DNA from: Flavobacteriales bacterium UBA1937
Lineage (GTDB): Bacteria; Bacteroidota; Bacteroidia; Flavobacteriales; Weeksellaceae
DNA: 12,044 nt
NCBI GenBank assembly: GCA_002337005.1
Contig: DDFD01000084.1
Location: 1 to 12,044 of the forward strand
Direction: 5' to 3'
In this document: in pieces, positions 4,709 through 12,026 of the stretch
Layout of the letters: each line of letters begins with the position of its first letter
How positions within the stretch are numbered: position 1 is the stretch's first letter
Translations under genes and position numbers: made by a program
The notes under the pieces: model-generated
Told to the model about the DNA's origin: nothing
Seen by the model: only the letters and a program-made list of their open reading frames with translations
Database searches by the model: none

Positions 4709-7348
4709 ATGAAAAAAATTGCTTCATTAGCATTCTTATTTATTTTTACAACCCTAATTTTTGCGCAAAAAACCATTTCGGGGAAAGTGTATGGAGAAGA
4801 CAAAAAACCACTTCCTAGTGCCAGTGTGACCATAGAAGAAATTGGTAAAAATGCCATTCTTTCTTATGCTATTACAGATAGTAAAGGAAACTACAGCGTG
4901 ACCTTTACGTCTAAAGATCCTAAGGTAAATGTAAAAGTAAAAGCATTCAATTACAAAACGACCATTAATCAATATGATAATGCTACACAAACGCTTAATT
5001 TTACTCTAGAGGAACAAGCTACAGAAATAAAAGAAGTAAAACTAAAAACCAAATTAGTAACCAAACGTGGTGATACCATTTCTTATGATTTAAAATCTTT
5101 TGAAAGCAAAGCAGATAGAACTTTAGCAGATGTATTGAAAAAAATGCCAGGGGTAGAGGTAAATAAAGATGGTTCTATTCTTTATCAAGGAGAACCTATC
5201 AATAAATTTTACGTCAACGGAAAAGATCTAATGGAAGGTGGTTACGGAACCATCAATAATTCTCTACCAAAAGATGCGGTACAAAAAGTAGAAATTATGG
5301 AAAATCACCAACCAGTGAAAATACTCCAAGACAAAATAGCTTCAGAAAATGCAGCCATCAATGTTAAACTTAAAAATTCTGTAACCATGACCGGTAGAGG
5401 TGAAGCATCTCTAGGTATTGAACCAGGGCTTTGGAATCTGAAAATTTCGCCCATGTTATTTACCCCAAAAGTACAATGGGTTTTGAATTATAAAACCAAT
5501 AATATAGGTGATCAAGTAGAAAGAGAAAACCAAATTATGGCTTTCGGAAGCAGATTTGAGGGCGTAAGAAGAAATTTTTCTGAAAATTCTTGGCTTAATG
5601 TAGAAAGTGCTGCTACACCATCTAATGTGCCTGTTAATAGATATTTATTTAACAAAGTGCATTATTTCTCTGCAAATTTATTAACCAGCCTATCAAAAGA
5701 TTGGGAGTTTAAAGCGAATACCAATTATACCAATAACGAAGTAGAAAGGGAAAGTAATGAAACAAGATATAATGCGGATGGTAGTTTTTATAATTATAGC
5801 TACAAATCAAATACATTTTATACCAACCAAGCAAAAGGAGAGTTTATTTTCTCTAAAAATGCAAACAAAAGCTTCTTCAAGAATACCACTACTTACAATG
5901 GACTTTGGAATACAGATGTAGCAACTGCATTTGACCAAATAAATTCGGCTCAAAATTCAAAACAAAGAAATACTTCTCCATCTAATAGTTTTCAAAACTC
6001 ATTAAGTGCAATTATTCCTTGGAAAGAAAAGCTGGTAAATGTAATGTCTTTCGTAAGTTATAGAGATGATAATCAGAGTTTAAGCGTTTCACCAGGAATG
6101 TACGTAACCAATATAACACCTACGGCTGAGGAATTTAATCAAAATCTTAATCTTAAGACTTTTGAAACAATGAATTCTGCATCGTTAGCATTTTCTAAAA
6201 GTGGTTTTACCATTACGCCAGAAGTGGGGATTAATTATACATCAAATAATTTATTAACAGATACTTATGCTATAAATGGAGGTGTTTCTAGTGGCATCAG
6301 TGGTTATACAAATGATTTGAAATTCCAAAAAGTAAATCCCTATGTTCAAACTACTTTTAATTTCAAAAAAGGAAGTTTCGAGGCAAATCTTACATTTCCT
6401 ATAAATTTTAATAAAATTACAGCAGATGACGCTACTAATAACGTAGATAAAACTTTGAATAAAACAACTTATGAACCAAGATTATATGCGAAATATGATT
6501 TAACTTCTTTTTGGAAACTGTCTGCATTTGGAGGTCTTAGCAATGCTTTTGGTAGTGTTAATGATATTTACGGAGGCTATATTCTACTAAATCCTAGAAA
6601 TGTTACTAAGAAAGAAACTGATATACAACAAAGTAATTCTAAGTTTGTAAGCTCTACTTTAGAGTATAGAAATCCACTTAACAATATATTCTTCAATATT
6701 AATTATGGTTACAACACCAGAACAAGTAACATTATTTTTAATACTTCTTTTAATGGACTGCAAACTACAGTAGTGGGAGAAAATTTAGACAATACTACAA
6801 TTAGCAATTCTGGTAGAGTAGAGTTAGGGAAATATTTTCCTAAATTTAAAACCAATGCTTCTGTAAGATACGGAGTAAGCGAAAGCAAATATCAACAAAA
6901 AATTCAGAATCAGCTTCAAGATATTCAATCGGCTTCTAATACTTACAGCATTAAATTTAACAACAATTATTTTTCTTGGCTTAGTGTAGATTATAATGCA
7001 GGATGGACATTCTCAAACAACAAAACATTTAATAATAAAACAAAATCTTTCAATCATAATCTTTCGGCGTACATTTATCCTATAAAAGACCACACCATAG
7101 GATTTACTTGGGATGATCTTCAGTCTAATATTAACAATGTTACCAGACGTAATTCTTTCTATGATATTTCTTACCAATACTCTCTGGTTCAAGAAAAAAT
7201 GGATATAGAATTAAAAGTAGTCAATATTGCTAATACCAACAGTTTCCAAACAATAGGTTTTGATTCTCAAAGAAATCAGACTGTAGTAAGCAATATGAAC
7301 ATCAGACCAAGACAAGTTCTACTTACCGTAAAATTCAATTTTAAATAA
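4709..7348 (+). CDS. Outer-membrane TonB-receptor-like barrel protein with carboxypeptidase-regulatory-like domain
   Basis: The product has 879 residues. Residues 1-19 form a signal peptide (FIFTTLIFA|QK). About residues 22-105 are a carboxypeptidase-regulatory-like/CarbopepD-reg domain with the typical ISGKVYGEDKKPLPSASV start and the SKGNYSV turn. About 115-225 resembles a TonB-receptor plug, with LADVLKKMPGVEVNKDG and the INKFYVNGKDL section followed by DAVQKVEIME. The remainder (about 226-879) alternates aromatic and polar residues as in a transmembrane beta-barrel, and the last residues VLLTVKFNFK end in the F-x-F-type strand expected for BAM-dependent insertion. It should form an outer-membrane pore or receptor powered by ExbB/ExbD/TonB, genes for which start about 750 bases downstream. 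The ligand is unknown. The preceding GLPGLI gene is its likely partner, and element B probably controls it. It ends in a strong terminator. Confidence 0.88.
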   Translation: MKKIASLAFLFIFTTLIFAQKTISGKVYGEDKKPLPSASVTIEEIGKNAILSYAITDSKGNYSVTFTSKDPKVNVKVKAFNYKTTINQYDNATQTLNFTLEEQATEIKEVKLKTKLVTKRGDTISYDLKSFESKADRTLADVLKKMPGVEVNKDGSILYQGEPINKFYVNGKDLMEGGYGTINNSLPKDAVQKVEIMENHQPVKILQDKIASENAAINVKLKNSVTMTGRGEASLGIEPGLWNLKISPMLFTPKVQWVLNYKTNNIGDQVERENQIMAFGSRFEGVRRNFSENSWLNVESAATPSNVPVNRYLFNKVHYFSANLLTSLSKDWEFKANTNYTNNEVERESNETRYNADGSFYNYSYKSNTFYTNQAKGEFIFSKNANKSFFKNTTTYNGLWNTDVATAFDQINSAQNSKQRNTSPSNSFQNSLSAIIPWKEKLVNVMSFVSYRDDNQSLSVSPGMYVTNITPTAEEFNQNLNLKTFETMNSASLAFSKSGFTITPEVGINYTSNNLLTDTYAINGGVSSGISGYTNDLKFQKVNPYVQTTFNFKKGSFEANLTFPINFNKITADDATNNVDKTLNKTTYEPRLYAKYDLTSFWKLSAFGGLSNAFGSVNDIYGGYILLNPRNVTKKETDIQQSNSKFVSSTLEYRNPLNNIFFNINYGYNTRTSNIIFNTSFNGLQTTVVGENLDNTTISNSGRVELGKYFPKFKTNASVRYGVSESKYQQKIQNQLQDIQSASNTYSIKFNNNYFSWLSVDYNAGWTFSNNKTFNNKTKSFNHNLSAYIYPIKDHTIGFTWDDLQSNINNVTRRNSFYDISYQYSLVQEKMDIELKVVNIANTNSFQTIGFDSQRNQTVVSNMNIRPRQVLLTVKFNFK

Positions 7349-7370
7349 CAACTTATAAAACTACAAAAAG

Positions 7371-7400
7371 AACGTAATATGAATTTATTACGTTTTTTTT
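7371..7400 (+). terminator. Intrinsic terminator after the outer-membrane barrel gene
   Basis: AACGTAATA (7371-7379) pairs perfectly with TATTACGTT (7386-7394) around a six-base loop, and eight T residues run through 7393-7400. It begins 23 bases after the stop codon. Confidence 0.85.
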
Positions 7401-7442
7401 ATGATATTTTTTCAAAATAACCCAACCGTTTTAATATTTTTT

Positions 7443-7450
7443 TATCTTTG
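7443..7450 (+). promoter_or_regulatory. Candidate -7 element for the acidic protein gene
   Basis: TATCTTTG fully matches TAnnTTTG, just after a terminator and 59 bases before the ATG at 7510. No TTG was seen at the -33 position. It may also feed exbB-exbD-tonB by read-through. Confidence 0.5.
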
Positions 7451-7509
7451 TTATTAACATTATCAAAATAATTTATAAACTTAATTAAAAACCTTCTTTA
7501 GACACCATT

Positions 7510-7968
7510 ATGAAAGGGATTTTAAAAATCTATCATCCAGACGAAACCCTTAAATACAACATCCAAAGCACTTATTGCAAAGCGGTTTATCTTAATTCTA
7601 AAAATTTTCTAGAAGTAGAAATTATAACAGATGATTCTCTAGACCATGTAGAAGATGATTCTCTTCAATACAATTTTCCGCAGCTCTCCTTAGATGTATT
7701 TGATTTTCCGATAGATACTAATGAATTAGAAGGGAAAACCTTCAATGTAGAAGATACAGAAGATGATTCTTATACCGAAGTAGATTTGTATGACGACGAA
7801 GAAGCTTTTCTCTACGAAAATGAACTCTCTTTTTCTAAAGACGAAAATGACAATCTTCAACTCTTTTGGCAAGGTAAAATAGACGATTTCTATACCGGCT
7901 CAGATGAGCCCCTGTTTTTCAAACTAAAATGTCATTTTAAACCAGATGACATCGAAGTAGAAGACTAA
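7510..7968 (+). CDS. Acidic conserved-type hypothetical protein
   Basis: The product has 152 residues and I do not recognise the family. It is strikingly acidic: about 40 of 152 residues are Asp or Glu, there are about 11 Lys and no Arg, and the charge is densest in VEDTEDDSYTEVDLYDDEEAF (about residues 79-99). There is no signal peptide or membrane segment, so it should be cytosolic. The start MKGILKIYHP and the end FFKLKCHFKPDD alternate hydrophobic and polar residues as in beta strands. Codon use resembles the neighbours and a good -7 element lies upstream, so it is very likely a real gene. It stands 125 bases before exbB on the same strand, but a hairpin-forming repeat lies between them and membership of the same operon is uncertain. 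No function is proposed. Confidence 0.8.
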   Translation: MKGILKIYHPDETLKYNIQSTYCKAVYLNSKNFLEVEIITDDSLDHVEDDSLQYNFPQLSLDVFDFPIDTNELEGKTFNVEDTEDDSYTEVDLYDDEEAFLYENELSFSKDENDNLQLFWQGKIDDFYTGSDEPLFFKLKCHFKPDDIEVED

Positions 7969-7989
7969 TCTTACTTTTATTTATAATTG

Positions 7990-8015
7990 TTTTTGAAAGG
8001 ATTTTCTTTCAAAAA
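7990..8015. repeat. 10-bp inverted repeat before exbB
   Basis: TTTTTGAAAG (7990-7999) pairs perfectly with CTTTCAAAAA (8006-8015) around GATTTT. It starts 22 bases after the acidic-protein stop. The 3' arm ends in A residues, not T, so it is not a normal terminator. It may weaken read-through or be a protein site. Farther on, TACATTTA (8052-8059) is one mismatch from a -7 element for exbB. Confidence 0.45.
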
Positions 8016-8093
8016 GCATTGCTATTTAAGGAATAATCAATAATTTTTCCTTACATTTATCGTTATTATTAGGTCTAATATAAATTTCAAAAA

Positions 8094-8774
8094 ATGTTTT
8101 TACAAACTAGTTCATTAGCTCAAAATACAACCGTTCAAAAACAAGTTTTCTCTCTTTGGGATATCCTTTTCAGTGGAGGAATCATTGGGAATACCATTAT
8201 GATTGCGATTTTCCTTCTCGGGATTTTGGCGCTTTATGTGTTCTTTGAAAGATATTTTTTCATCAAAAGATCATCAAAAGAAAACCCTAATTTTCTAGAA
8301 AACATAAAAGATTGCATACACGATGGTAGAATAGAATCTGCAATAGACCTTTGCCGAAGAACAGATTCTCCAGAAGCCAGAATGATAGAAAAAGGTCTCA
8401 CCAGAATCGGGAGACCAATTTCAGACATTTCTAATGCAATGCAAAACCAAGGACAATTAGAAGTTTCTAAATTGGAGAAAAATCTCAATTTATTAGCTTC
8501 CGCTTCGGGTGCTGCTCCTATGTTAGGCTTCTTAGGAACAGTAGTAGGGATGATTATGGCATTTTTCGAAATTTCTAACGTTACAGGTGCAGTTTCTCCC
8601 AAACTTTTAGCATCTGGAATTTACACCGCAATGGCAACTACCGCAGTTGGTCTTTTCGTGGGAATTCCTGCCTATTTTTTCTATAATATTTTGGTCACCA
8701 AAGTAGATAGATTGGTGCTAAAAATTCAAACTCATGTTAATGAATTTTTAGATACTTTGAACAAACCATTATAA
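8094..8774 (+). CDS. exbB: ExbB/TolQ-type proton channel protein
   Basis: The product has 226 residues and is the ring-forming inner-membrane subunit that uses proton flow, together with ExbD, to drive TonB. Three membrane segments are visible: about residues 28-51 (IGNTIMIAIFLLGILALYVFF), 139-160 and 172-200. The large cytoplasmic domain lies between the first two and includes DGRIESAIDLCRR. The family signature is the APMLGFLGTVVGMIMAF block (141-157) followed by LLASGIYTAMATTAVGLFVGIPAY (171-194), with the conserved small and threonine residues that line the channel. Length and three-helix layout match ExbB/TolQ. The exbD gene follows after 26 bases, so the two are co-transcribed. ExbB and TolQ cannot be fully separated by sequence alone, but linkage to a tonB-like gene favours ExbB. 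Confidence 0.92.
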   Translation: MFLQTSSLAQNTTVQKQVFSLWDILFSGGIIGNTIMIAIFLLGILALYVFFERYFFIKRSSKENPNFLENIKDCIHDGRIESAIDLCRRTDSPEARMIEKGLTRIGRPISDISNAMQNQGQLEVSKLEKNLNLLASASGAAPMLGFLGTVVGMIMAFFEISNVTGAVSPKLLASGIYTAMATTAVGLFVGIPAYFFYNILVTKVDRLVLKIQTHVNEFLDTLNKPL

Positions 8775-8800
8775 TCTTGAATTTCTAATTTTAAATTACA

Positions 8801-9196
8801 ATGGAATTAAGACGAAAAAACAGAGTAAGCGCAGAATTTAGTATGGCTTCTATGACGGATATTATCTTCCTATTGCTAATATTCTTTATGATTACCAGTT
8901 CTGCCATTAGTCAAAGTGCTATAGATGTTAATTTGCCCAAAGCGTCTGCCCAAGATCCTAGCGTTACAGATCCTACTACAGTTACCATCAATGCAGAAGG
9001 AAAATATTTTGTAAATGATTTAGAAGTGCCAAAAGAGCAGTTAGAACAAAATATTGTAAAATTAGTAGAAGGAACACCCAATCCTACTTTTACCATCAGA
9101 GCAGATGAAAACACCAAGCACAAAGATGTAGTCTTTGCTATGGAAATCGCCGAGAAACATAAATATGGCTTAGCAATTGCTACGGTTCAAGAGTAA
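8801..9196 (+). CDS. exbD: ExbD/TolR-type biopolymer transport protein
   Basis: The product has 131 residues and is the single-span partner of ExbB. A short cytoplasmic start (MELRRKNRVSAEFSMAS) leads into the membrane helix at about residues 19-38 (TDIIFLLLIFFMITSSAI). The conserved membrane aspartate that carries protons is D20 in MTDIIF. The periplasmic domain (about 45-131) shows the ExbD pattern: IDVNLPKA, VTINAEGKYFVND, a PTFTIRADENTKHKDVV strand-helix unit and a LAIATVQE end. It is complete and of normal length. Many Bacteroidota have two exbD-type genes in such operons; here only one is seen. It lies between exbB (26 bases) and the tonB-like gene (69 bases, carrying two palindromes). 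Confidence 0.93.
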   Translation: MELRRKNRVSAEFSMASMTDIIFLLLIFFMITSSAISQSAIDVNLPKASAQDPSVTDPTTVTINAEGKYFVNDLEVPKEQLEQNIVKLVEGTPNPTFTIRADENTKHKDVVFAMEIAEKHKYGLAIATVQE

Positions 9197-9204
9197 TTAA
9201 TGGC

Positions 9205-9257
9205 AACGGACTTTAGTCCGTTTTATGAAAATTAACATTAAAATTGGCTTTAGCCAA
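9205..9257. repeat. REP-like palindrome doublet between exbD and tonB
   Basis: Two palindromes share one design: AACGGACTTTAGTCCGTT (9205-9222) and TTGGCTTTAGCCAA (9244-9257). Each has perfect arms (8 and 6 bases) around TT, with a common CTTTAG core, and they are 21 bases apart. Short palindromes of this type, dispersed in many copies, are known as REP elements and can be associated with REP-associated (RAYT) transposases. Membership in such a family here is inferred from structure and memory, since only one doublet lies in the window. The second palindrome ends 8 bases before the tonB start codon. Confidence 0.6.
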
Positions 9258-9265
9258 AGTATATA

Positions 9266-10144
9266 TTGGAAACTATTACTCAACATCAACGAAACGAAAG
9301 AAAAGACCAGTTGAAAAGCGCTACAATTACAGCGCTTATTACGGCATTATTGTTTCTTCTCATTTTTTATTATCAGTTTGTAAGAGAAATTCCAAAAGAA
9401 GAGAAAGTAACCACGATGCTCATTAATTTCGGAGACAACCGAAACGGAAATGGAGCAGAAGAACCAGCCAATCAAGAAGGTAGTTTAGCTTCGTCTGAAA
9501 TCTACATTCCCGAAGAATTAAAAACACCAGAACCAACTTCTGAAAAAGCGGTGGAAACACCAAAAACCGTAGAAAAACCAGCAGAAAAATTAGTTACTGG
9601 GAAATCAGAAAAAGCAACTATTGCTAAATCTGATAAAAAAGAAAAAACTACTGAAAAAACCACCAAAAATATAGAAAAATCAACCAGTAAATCTGCCACA
9701 TCCAAGACTTCAACTGCAGCTAATACTTCTGATAAAAAAGCACAAGGAGACGGACAAGGAACTGCTGCCATTGGAAATTTAATAAAAGGAAGAGGTACAA
9801 AAACAGGCTCACAAGGAAATAATGGAACAATAGGAAACGCTGGCGATCCTTTGGGCGGAAACGGTAATGGTGACAGTAAAATTGGAGTTGACAGAAAATT
9901 AATTTCCTTTATTCCAGGAACTATGGGGCGTGGCGGCGAACAGCCACCACATAATTGCGACGCTTCCGGAACGATAAATATTGCTTACACTGTAGATAAA
10001 TCAGGAAATGTAATTTCTGCTCGCCGTGGAAGCGGTATTTCTGACCCTTGTGTAGTAACCGCCGCCGTAATTTGGGTTAAAAAATATGTAAAAGCAGAAA
10101 AAGCAACTACGAGTTCTACAGGAACTTATAAAATTACTTTTTAA
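9266..10144 (+). CDS. tonB: TonB-like energy transducer
   Basis: The product has 292 residues and would link the ExbB/ExbD motor to outer-membrane receptors. A short cytoplasmic start rich in Gln, Lys and Arg is followed by one membrane helix at about residues 18-38 (SATITALITALLFLLIFYYQF). A periplasmic linker rich in Lys, Glu, Thr and Pro (about 82-160) follows, then a glycine/asparagine-rich section (about 161-205). The C-terminal domain (about 212-292) has the TonB-type core GTINIAYTVDKSGNVISARRGSGISDP followed by an Ala/Val helix and a final strand GTYKITF. Two cysteines, C231 and C262, sit in this domain and could form a disulphide. The start must be TTG at 9266: an in-frame TAG lies at 9251-9253, and the first ATG (about residue 51) would remove the membrane anchor. 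The gene is last in the exbB-exbD-tonB operon and overlaps the convergent yjdI-like gene by 11 bases. Confidence 0.87.
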   Translation: METITQHQRNERKDQLKSATITALITALLFLLIFYYQFVREIPKEEKVTTMLINFGDNRNGNGAEEPANQEGSLASSEIYIPEELKTPEPTSEKAVETPKTVEKPAEKLVTGKSEKATIAKSDKKEKTTEKTTKNIEKSTSKSATSKTSTAANTSDKKAQGDGQGTAAIGNLIKGRGTKTGSQGNNGTIGNAGDPLGGNGNGDSKIGVDRKLISFIPGTMGRGGEQPPHNCDASGTINIAYTVDKSGNVISARRGSGISDPCVVTAAVIWVKKYVKAEKATTSSTGTYKITF

Positions 10145-10352
10145 TAGACAAAGCTCCAGAAGGACATTTAGCTACAGTAGAAACTATTTTTTCTGAAGTA
10201 GAATTTTCCATCTGTACCCAAGGTTTTTCTTTTGGCTTAAAAACTTCTGATAGATTTTTTACACAATTAGCAGAATGAGTGCATTTAGATGCCTCCCAAA
10301 GTACGGTTACTTCACCGTTAGAATATTCTTTAATATTGCTGTTTTCGTTCAT
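10134..10352 (-). CDS. yjdI: YjdI-like divergent 4Fe-4S cluster protein
   Basis: The product has 72 residues and belongs to the small single-cluster ferredoxin-like family Fer4_19, whose E. coli member is YjdI. The pattern KCTHSANCVKNLSEVFKP (residues 23-40) supplies C24, H26 and C30. The later VAKCPSGALSI (60-70) supplies C63, the normal position of the last cysteine in this family. PWVQME (44-49) lies in the usual place between them. The physiological role is unknown; electron transfer or cluster sensing is possible. It starts 17 bases after the end of the acetyltransferase gene on the same strand, so the two form one unit, as the homologous pair does in E. coli. Its last 11 bases overlap the end of tonB on the other strand, with no terminator in between. 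Confidence 0.88.
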   Translation of the reverse strand: MNENSNIKEYSNGEVTVLWEASKCTHSANCVKNLSEVFKPKEKPWVQMENSTSEKIVSTVAKCPSGALSIKK

Positions 10353-10369
10353 TTTTTTGATTTTTAAAG

Positions 10370-10651
10370 TTAAAAAAGTACGTCTTTGTAGTCATTCGTT
10401 TTCTCAAAAACCCTTTTAGCAAAAGGGCAAAGAGGAAGTATTTTAATGTGTTTTTCTCTTGCCATTTCTACGGCTTTATGCACCAACTGTTTTCCGATTC
10501 CTTTCCCGCCCAGTTTTTCTGAAACTTCGGTGTGGTCTATAATAATCTTGTCTTCACCAGACCAAACGTAGGTCATTTCGGCTATTATTTCACCGTTTTC
10601 TTCTATGAAAAAAATGCCTTTTTTGCCGTTATCTTTTTGTTGTATTTCCAT
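10370..10651 (-). CDS. yjdJ: YjdJ-like GNAT acetyltransferase
   Basis: The product has 93 residues and is a minimal GNAT-fold protein of the Acetyltransf_CG type (COG2388; E. coli YjdJ). The core is visible: IFFIEENGEIIAEMTYVWSG (13-32), the HTEV strand (40-43), the acetyl-CoA loop LGGKGIGKQLV (47-57) and the family-specific KILPLCPFAKRVF (70-82) with C75. The acceptor is unknown. The frame is open to a TTG at 10699, but the start is placed at the ATG at 10651. That start gives a family-typical length, and a perfect -7 element (10675-10682) lies between the two, so an upstream start would lie outside the transcript. It is the first gene of a two-gene unit with the iron-sulphur protein and is divergent from folC. 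Confidence 0.88.
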   Translation of the reverse strand: MEIQQKDNGKKGIFFIEENGEIIAEMTYVWSGEDKIIIDHTEVSEKLGGKGIGKQLVHKAVEMAREKHIKILPLCPFAKRVFEKTNDYKDVLF

Positions 10652-10674
10652 AAAATTTGTTATTTGAAGTTTTT

Positions 10675-10682
10675 CAAATTTA
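10675..10682 (-). promoter_or_regulatory. -7 element for the yjdJ-yjdI unit
   Basis: On the minus strand this reads TAAATTTG, a full match to TAnnTTTG, ending 23 bases before the ATG at 10651. No -33 TTG is visible at 17 to 23 bases. It supports the shorter acetyltransferase start. Confidence 0.5.
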
Positions 10683-10736
10683 ATAAAAAAGAATGACAAT
10701 TTAGTTTTAAATTTTTATAATGAAAATAGGTTTTCT

Positions 10737-10744
10737 TATCTTTG
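10737..10744 (+). promoter_or_regulatory. -7 element for folC
   Basis: TATCTTTG fully matches TAnnTTTG. The expected transcription start, a few bases downstream, would lie only about 5 to 8 bases before the GTG at 10758. The -33 region is a T-rich run without a clear TTG. Confidence 0.55.
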
Positions 10745-10757
10745 AATAAAAACTTTT

Positions 10758-12026
10758 GTGTCAAAAAATTATAAAATTCCCTTTTCCGAAGAAGCCTATC
10801 AAGCGTCGCTAGATTGGCTTTTTGTACAAATGCCTAATTACCAAATTGATGGTCAAAAAGCCTATAAACCAGGACTAGAAAACATTACAAAACTTTGCAA
10901 TGTTTTCGGAAATCCACAAGAAAAATTAAATTCCATACATATTGGCGGAACTAATGGTAAAGGCTCTACCAGTAATATGTTGGCTTCGGTTTTACAAGAG
11001 CAAGGTTACAATGTTGGTTTGTATAATTCTCCGCATCTCATAGATTTTACAGAAAGAATTAAAGTAAATGGTAGAAATTGTGAAAAAGAATTTGTCTTTG
11101 ATTTTATTCAAAAGCTTAAAAATCTTCCAGAAGAAATAAAGCCTTCTTTTTTTGAATTTACCACCATTATGGCATTCGAATATTTTTATCAAAAAAAGGT
11201 GGATTTTGCTATTATTGAAGTAGGTTTAGGAGGGAGATTAGATTCTACCAATATTATCAAGCCTTTGGTTGCTGCCATTACCAATGTAGATTTAGACCAC
11301 CAAAACATTTTGGGAGAAACATTAGAAGAGATAGCCAAAGAAAAAGCGGGAATTGTAAAATATAACATTCCGATTATTTCTGGTGATGATAGAGATTTGG
11401 TTAAAAATATTATTAAGAAAAAAGCGGAAGAAAATCAATCTAAATTTATAGATGCAACAGAGATTTATACGCCTCTAGAAACAGACTTGAAGGGACATTA
11501 TCAAAAGAAAAATATAAGAGTAGTTCTCGCCTTGGTAGATGAATTAAGGAGACAAAACATAGCAATTTCTGATAATTCTGTTGAAAAAGGTTTGATGAAT
11601 GTTCATCATAACACCAAATTTATTGGGCGATGGTTTCAGTTTTCAGAAAATCCATTAATTATTTGTGATACCGCTCATAATCAAGCAGGTCTCGAAATGG
11701 TTTTTTCTCAACTTAGTGATATTGATAAATTCAAGCACATTGTTTTAGGTTTTGTAAATGATAAAAAAATAGATGAGGTTCTAAAAATCCTTCCGAAAAA
11801 TGCAAAATATTACTTCGTAAAACCTTCTATTAATAGAGGTAGAAGTCCGAAAGAGTATGAAAATTTATTAATTCTTTCAAACATAGAATATCAAATTTAC
11901 GAAAGTGTAGAAGCTGGTTATCAAGCTGCTAAAATGGCGTGTAAAGAGAAAGAAATGATTTTTGTGGGCGGAAGCAATTTTGTAGTAGGAGAATTTTTAG
12001 AAAAAAATTTGTCAATACAGCAATAA
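10758..12026 (+). CDS. folC: Folylpolyglutamate synthase / dihydrofolate synthase
   Basis: The product has 422 residues and is a Mur-ligase-type ATP-dependent enzyme that joins glutamate to dihydropteroate and/or to folates in the cytoplasm. The P-loop is GGTNGKGST (63-71, K68). It is followed by the folate-site SPHLIDFTERI (91-101), then EVGLGGRLDSTNI (154-166) with the metal-binding E154, AITNVDLDHQNILG (173-186) with H181, and KEKAGIV (194-200), where K196 is the likely carbamylated lysine. The C-terminal domain has FIGRWF (288-293) and the DTAHNQAG motif (304-311). The length is normal for the family. It starts at GTG; the next in-frame ATG (residue 25) would cut off the conserved LDWLF start. 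The gene is complete and alone on its transcript, divergent from the yjdJ-yjdI pair. In relatives, folC often follows exbB-exbD-tonB directly, as far as I recall. Confidence 0.95.
   Translation: MSKNYKIPFSEEAYQASLDWLFVQMPNYQIDGQKAYKPGLENITKLCNVFGNPQEKLNSIHIGGTNGKGSTSNMLASVLQEQGYNVGLYNSPHLIDFTERIKVNGRNCEKEFVFDFIQKLKNLPEEIKPSFFEFTTIMAFEYFYQKKVDFAIIEVGLGGRLDSTNIIKPLVAAITNVDLDHQNILGETLEEIAKEKAGIVKYNIPIISGDDRDLVKNIIKKKAEENQSKFIDATEIYTPLETDLKGHYQKKNIRVVLALVDELRRQNIAISDNSVEKGLMNVHHNTKFIGRWFQFSENPLIICDTAHNQAGLEMVFSQLSDIDKFKHIVLGFVNDKKIDEVLKILPKNAKYYFVKPSINRGRSPKEYENLLILSNIEYQIYESVEAGYQAAKMACKEKEMIFVGGSNFVVGEFLEKNLSIQQ

Noticed and set aside
4754..4990. 78-codon minus-strand reading frame within the barrel gene
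   Set aside because: It is antisense to the carboxypeptidase-regulatory-like domain, with no supporting features.
8234..8602. 122-codon minus-strand reading frame within exbB
   Set aside because: It is fully antisense to a strongly conserved gene; no motif or leader supports it.
9244..9426. 60-codon plus-strand reading frame beginning with TTG inside the second palindrome
   Set aside because: It overlaps the tonB start in another frame, has no domain-like content, and its first codons are the repeat itself.
9502..9771. 89-codon minus-strand reading frame within tonB
   Set aside because: It is the mirror of the Lys/Thr/Glu-rich linker, which yields Val/Phe/Ser-rich nonsense on the other strand.
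10652..10699. Sixteen-codon upstream extension of the yjdJ-like gene from TTG at 10699
   Set aside because: It contains the likely -7 element at 10675-10682, adds residues not typical of the family, and would replace a good ATG start by TTG.
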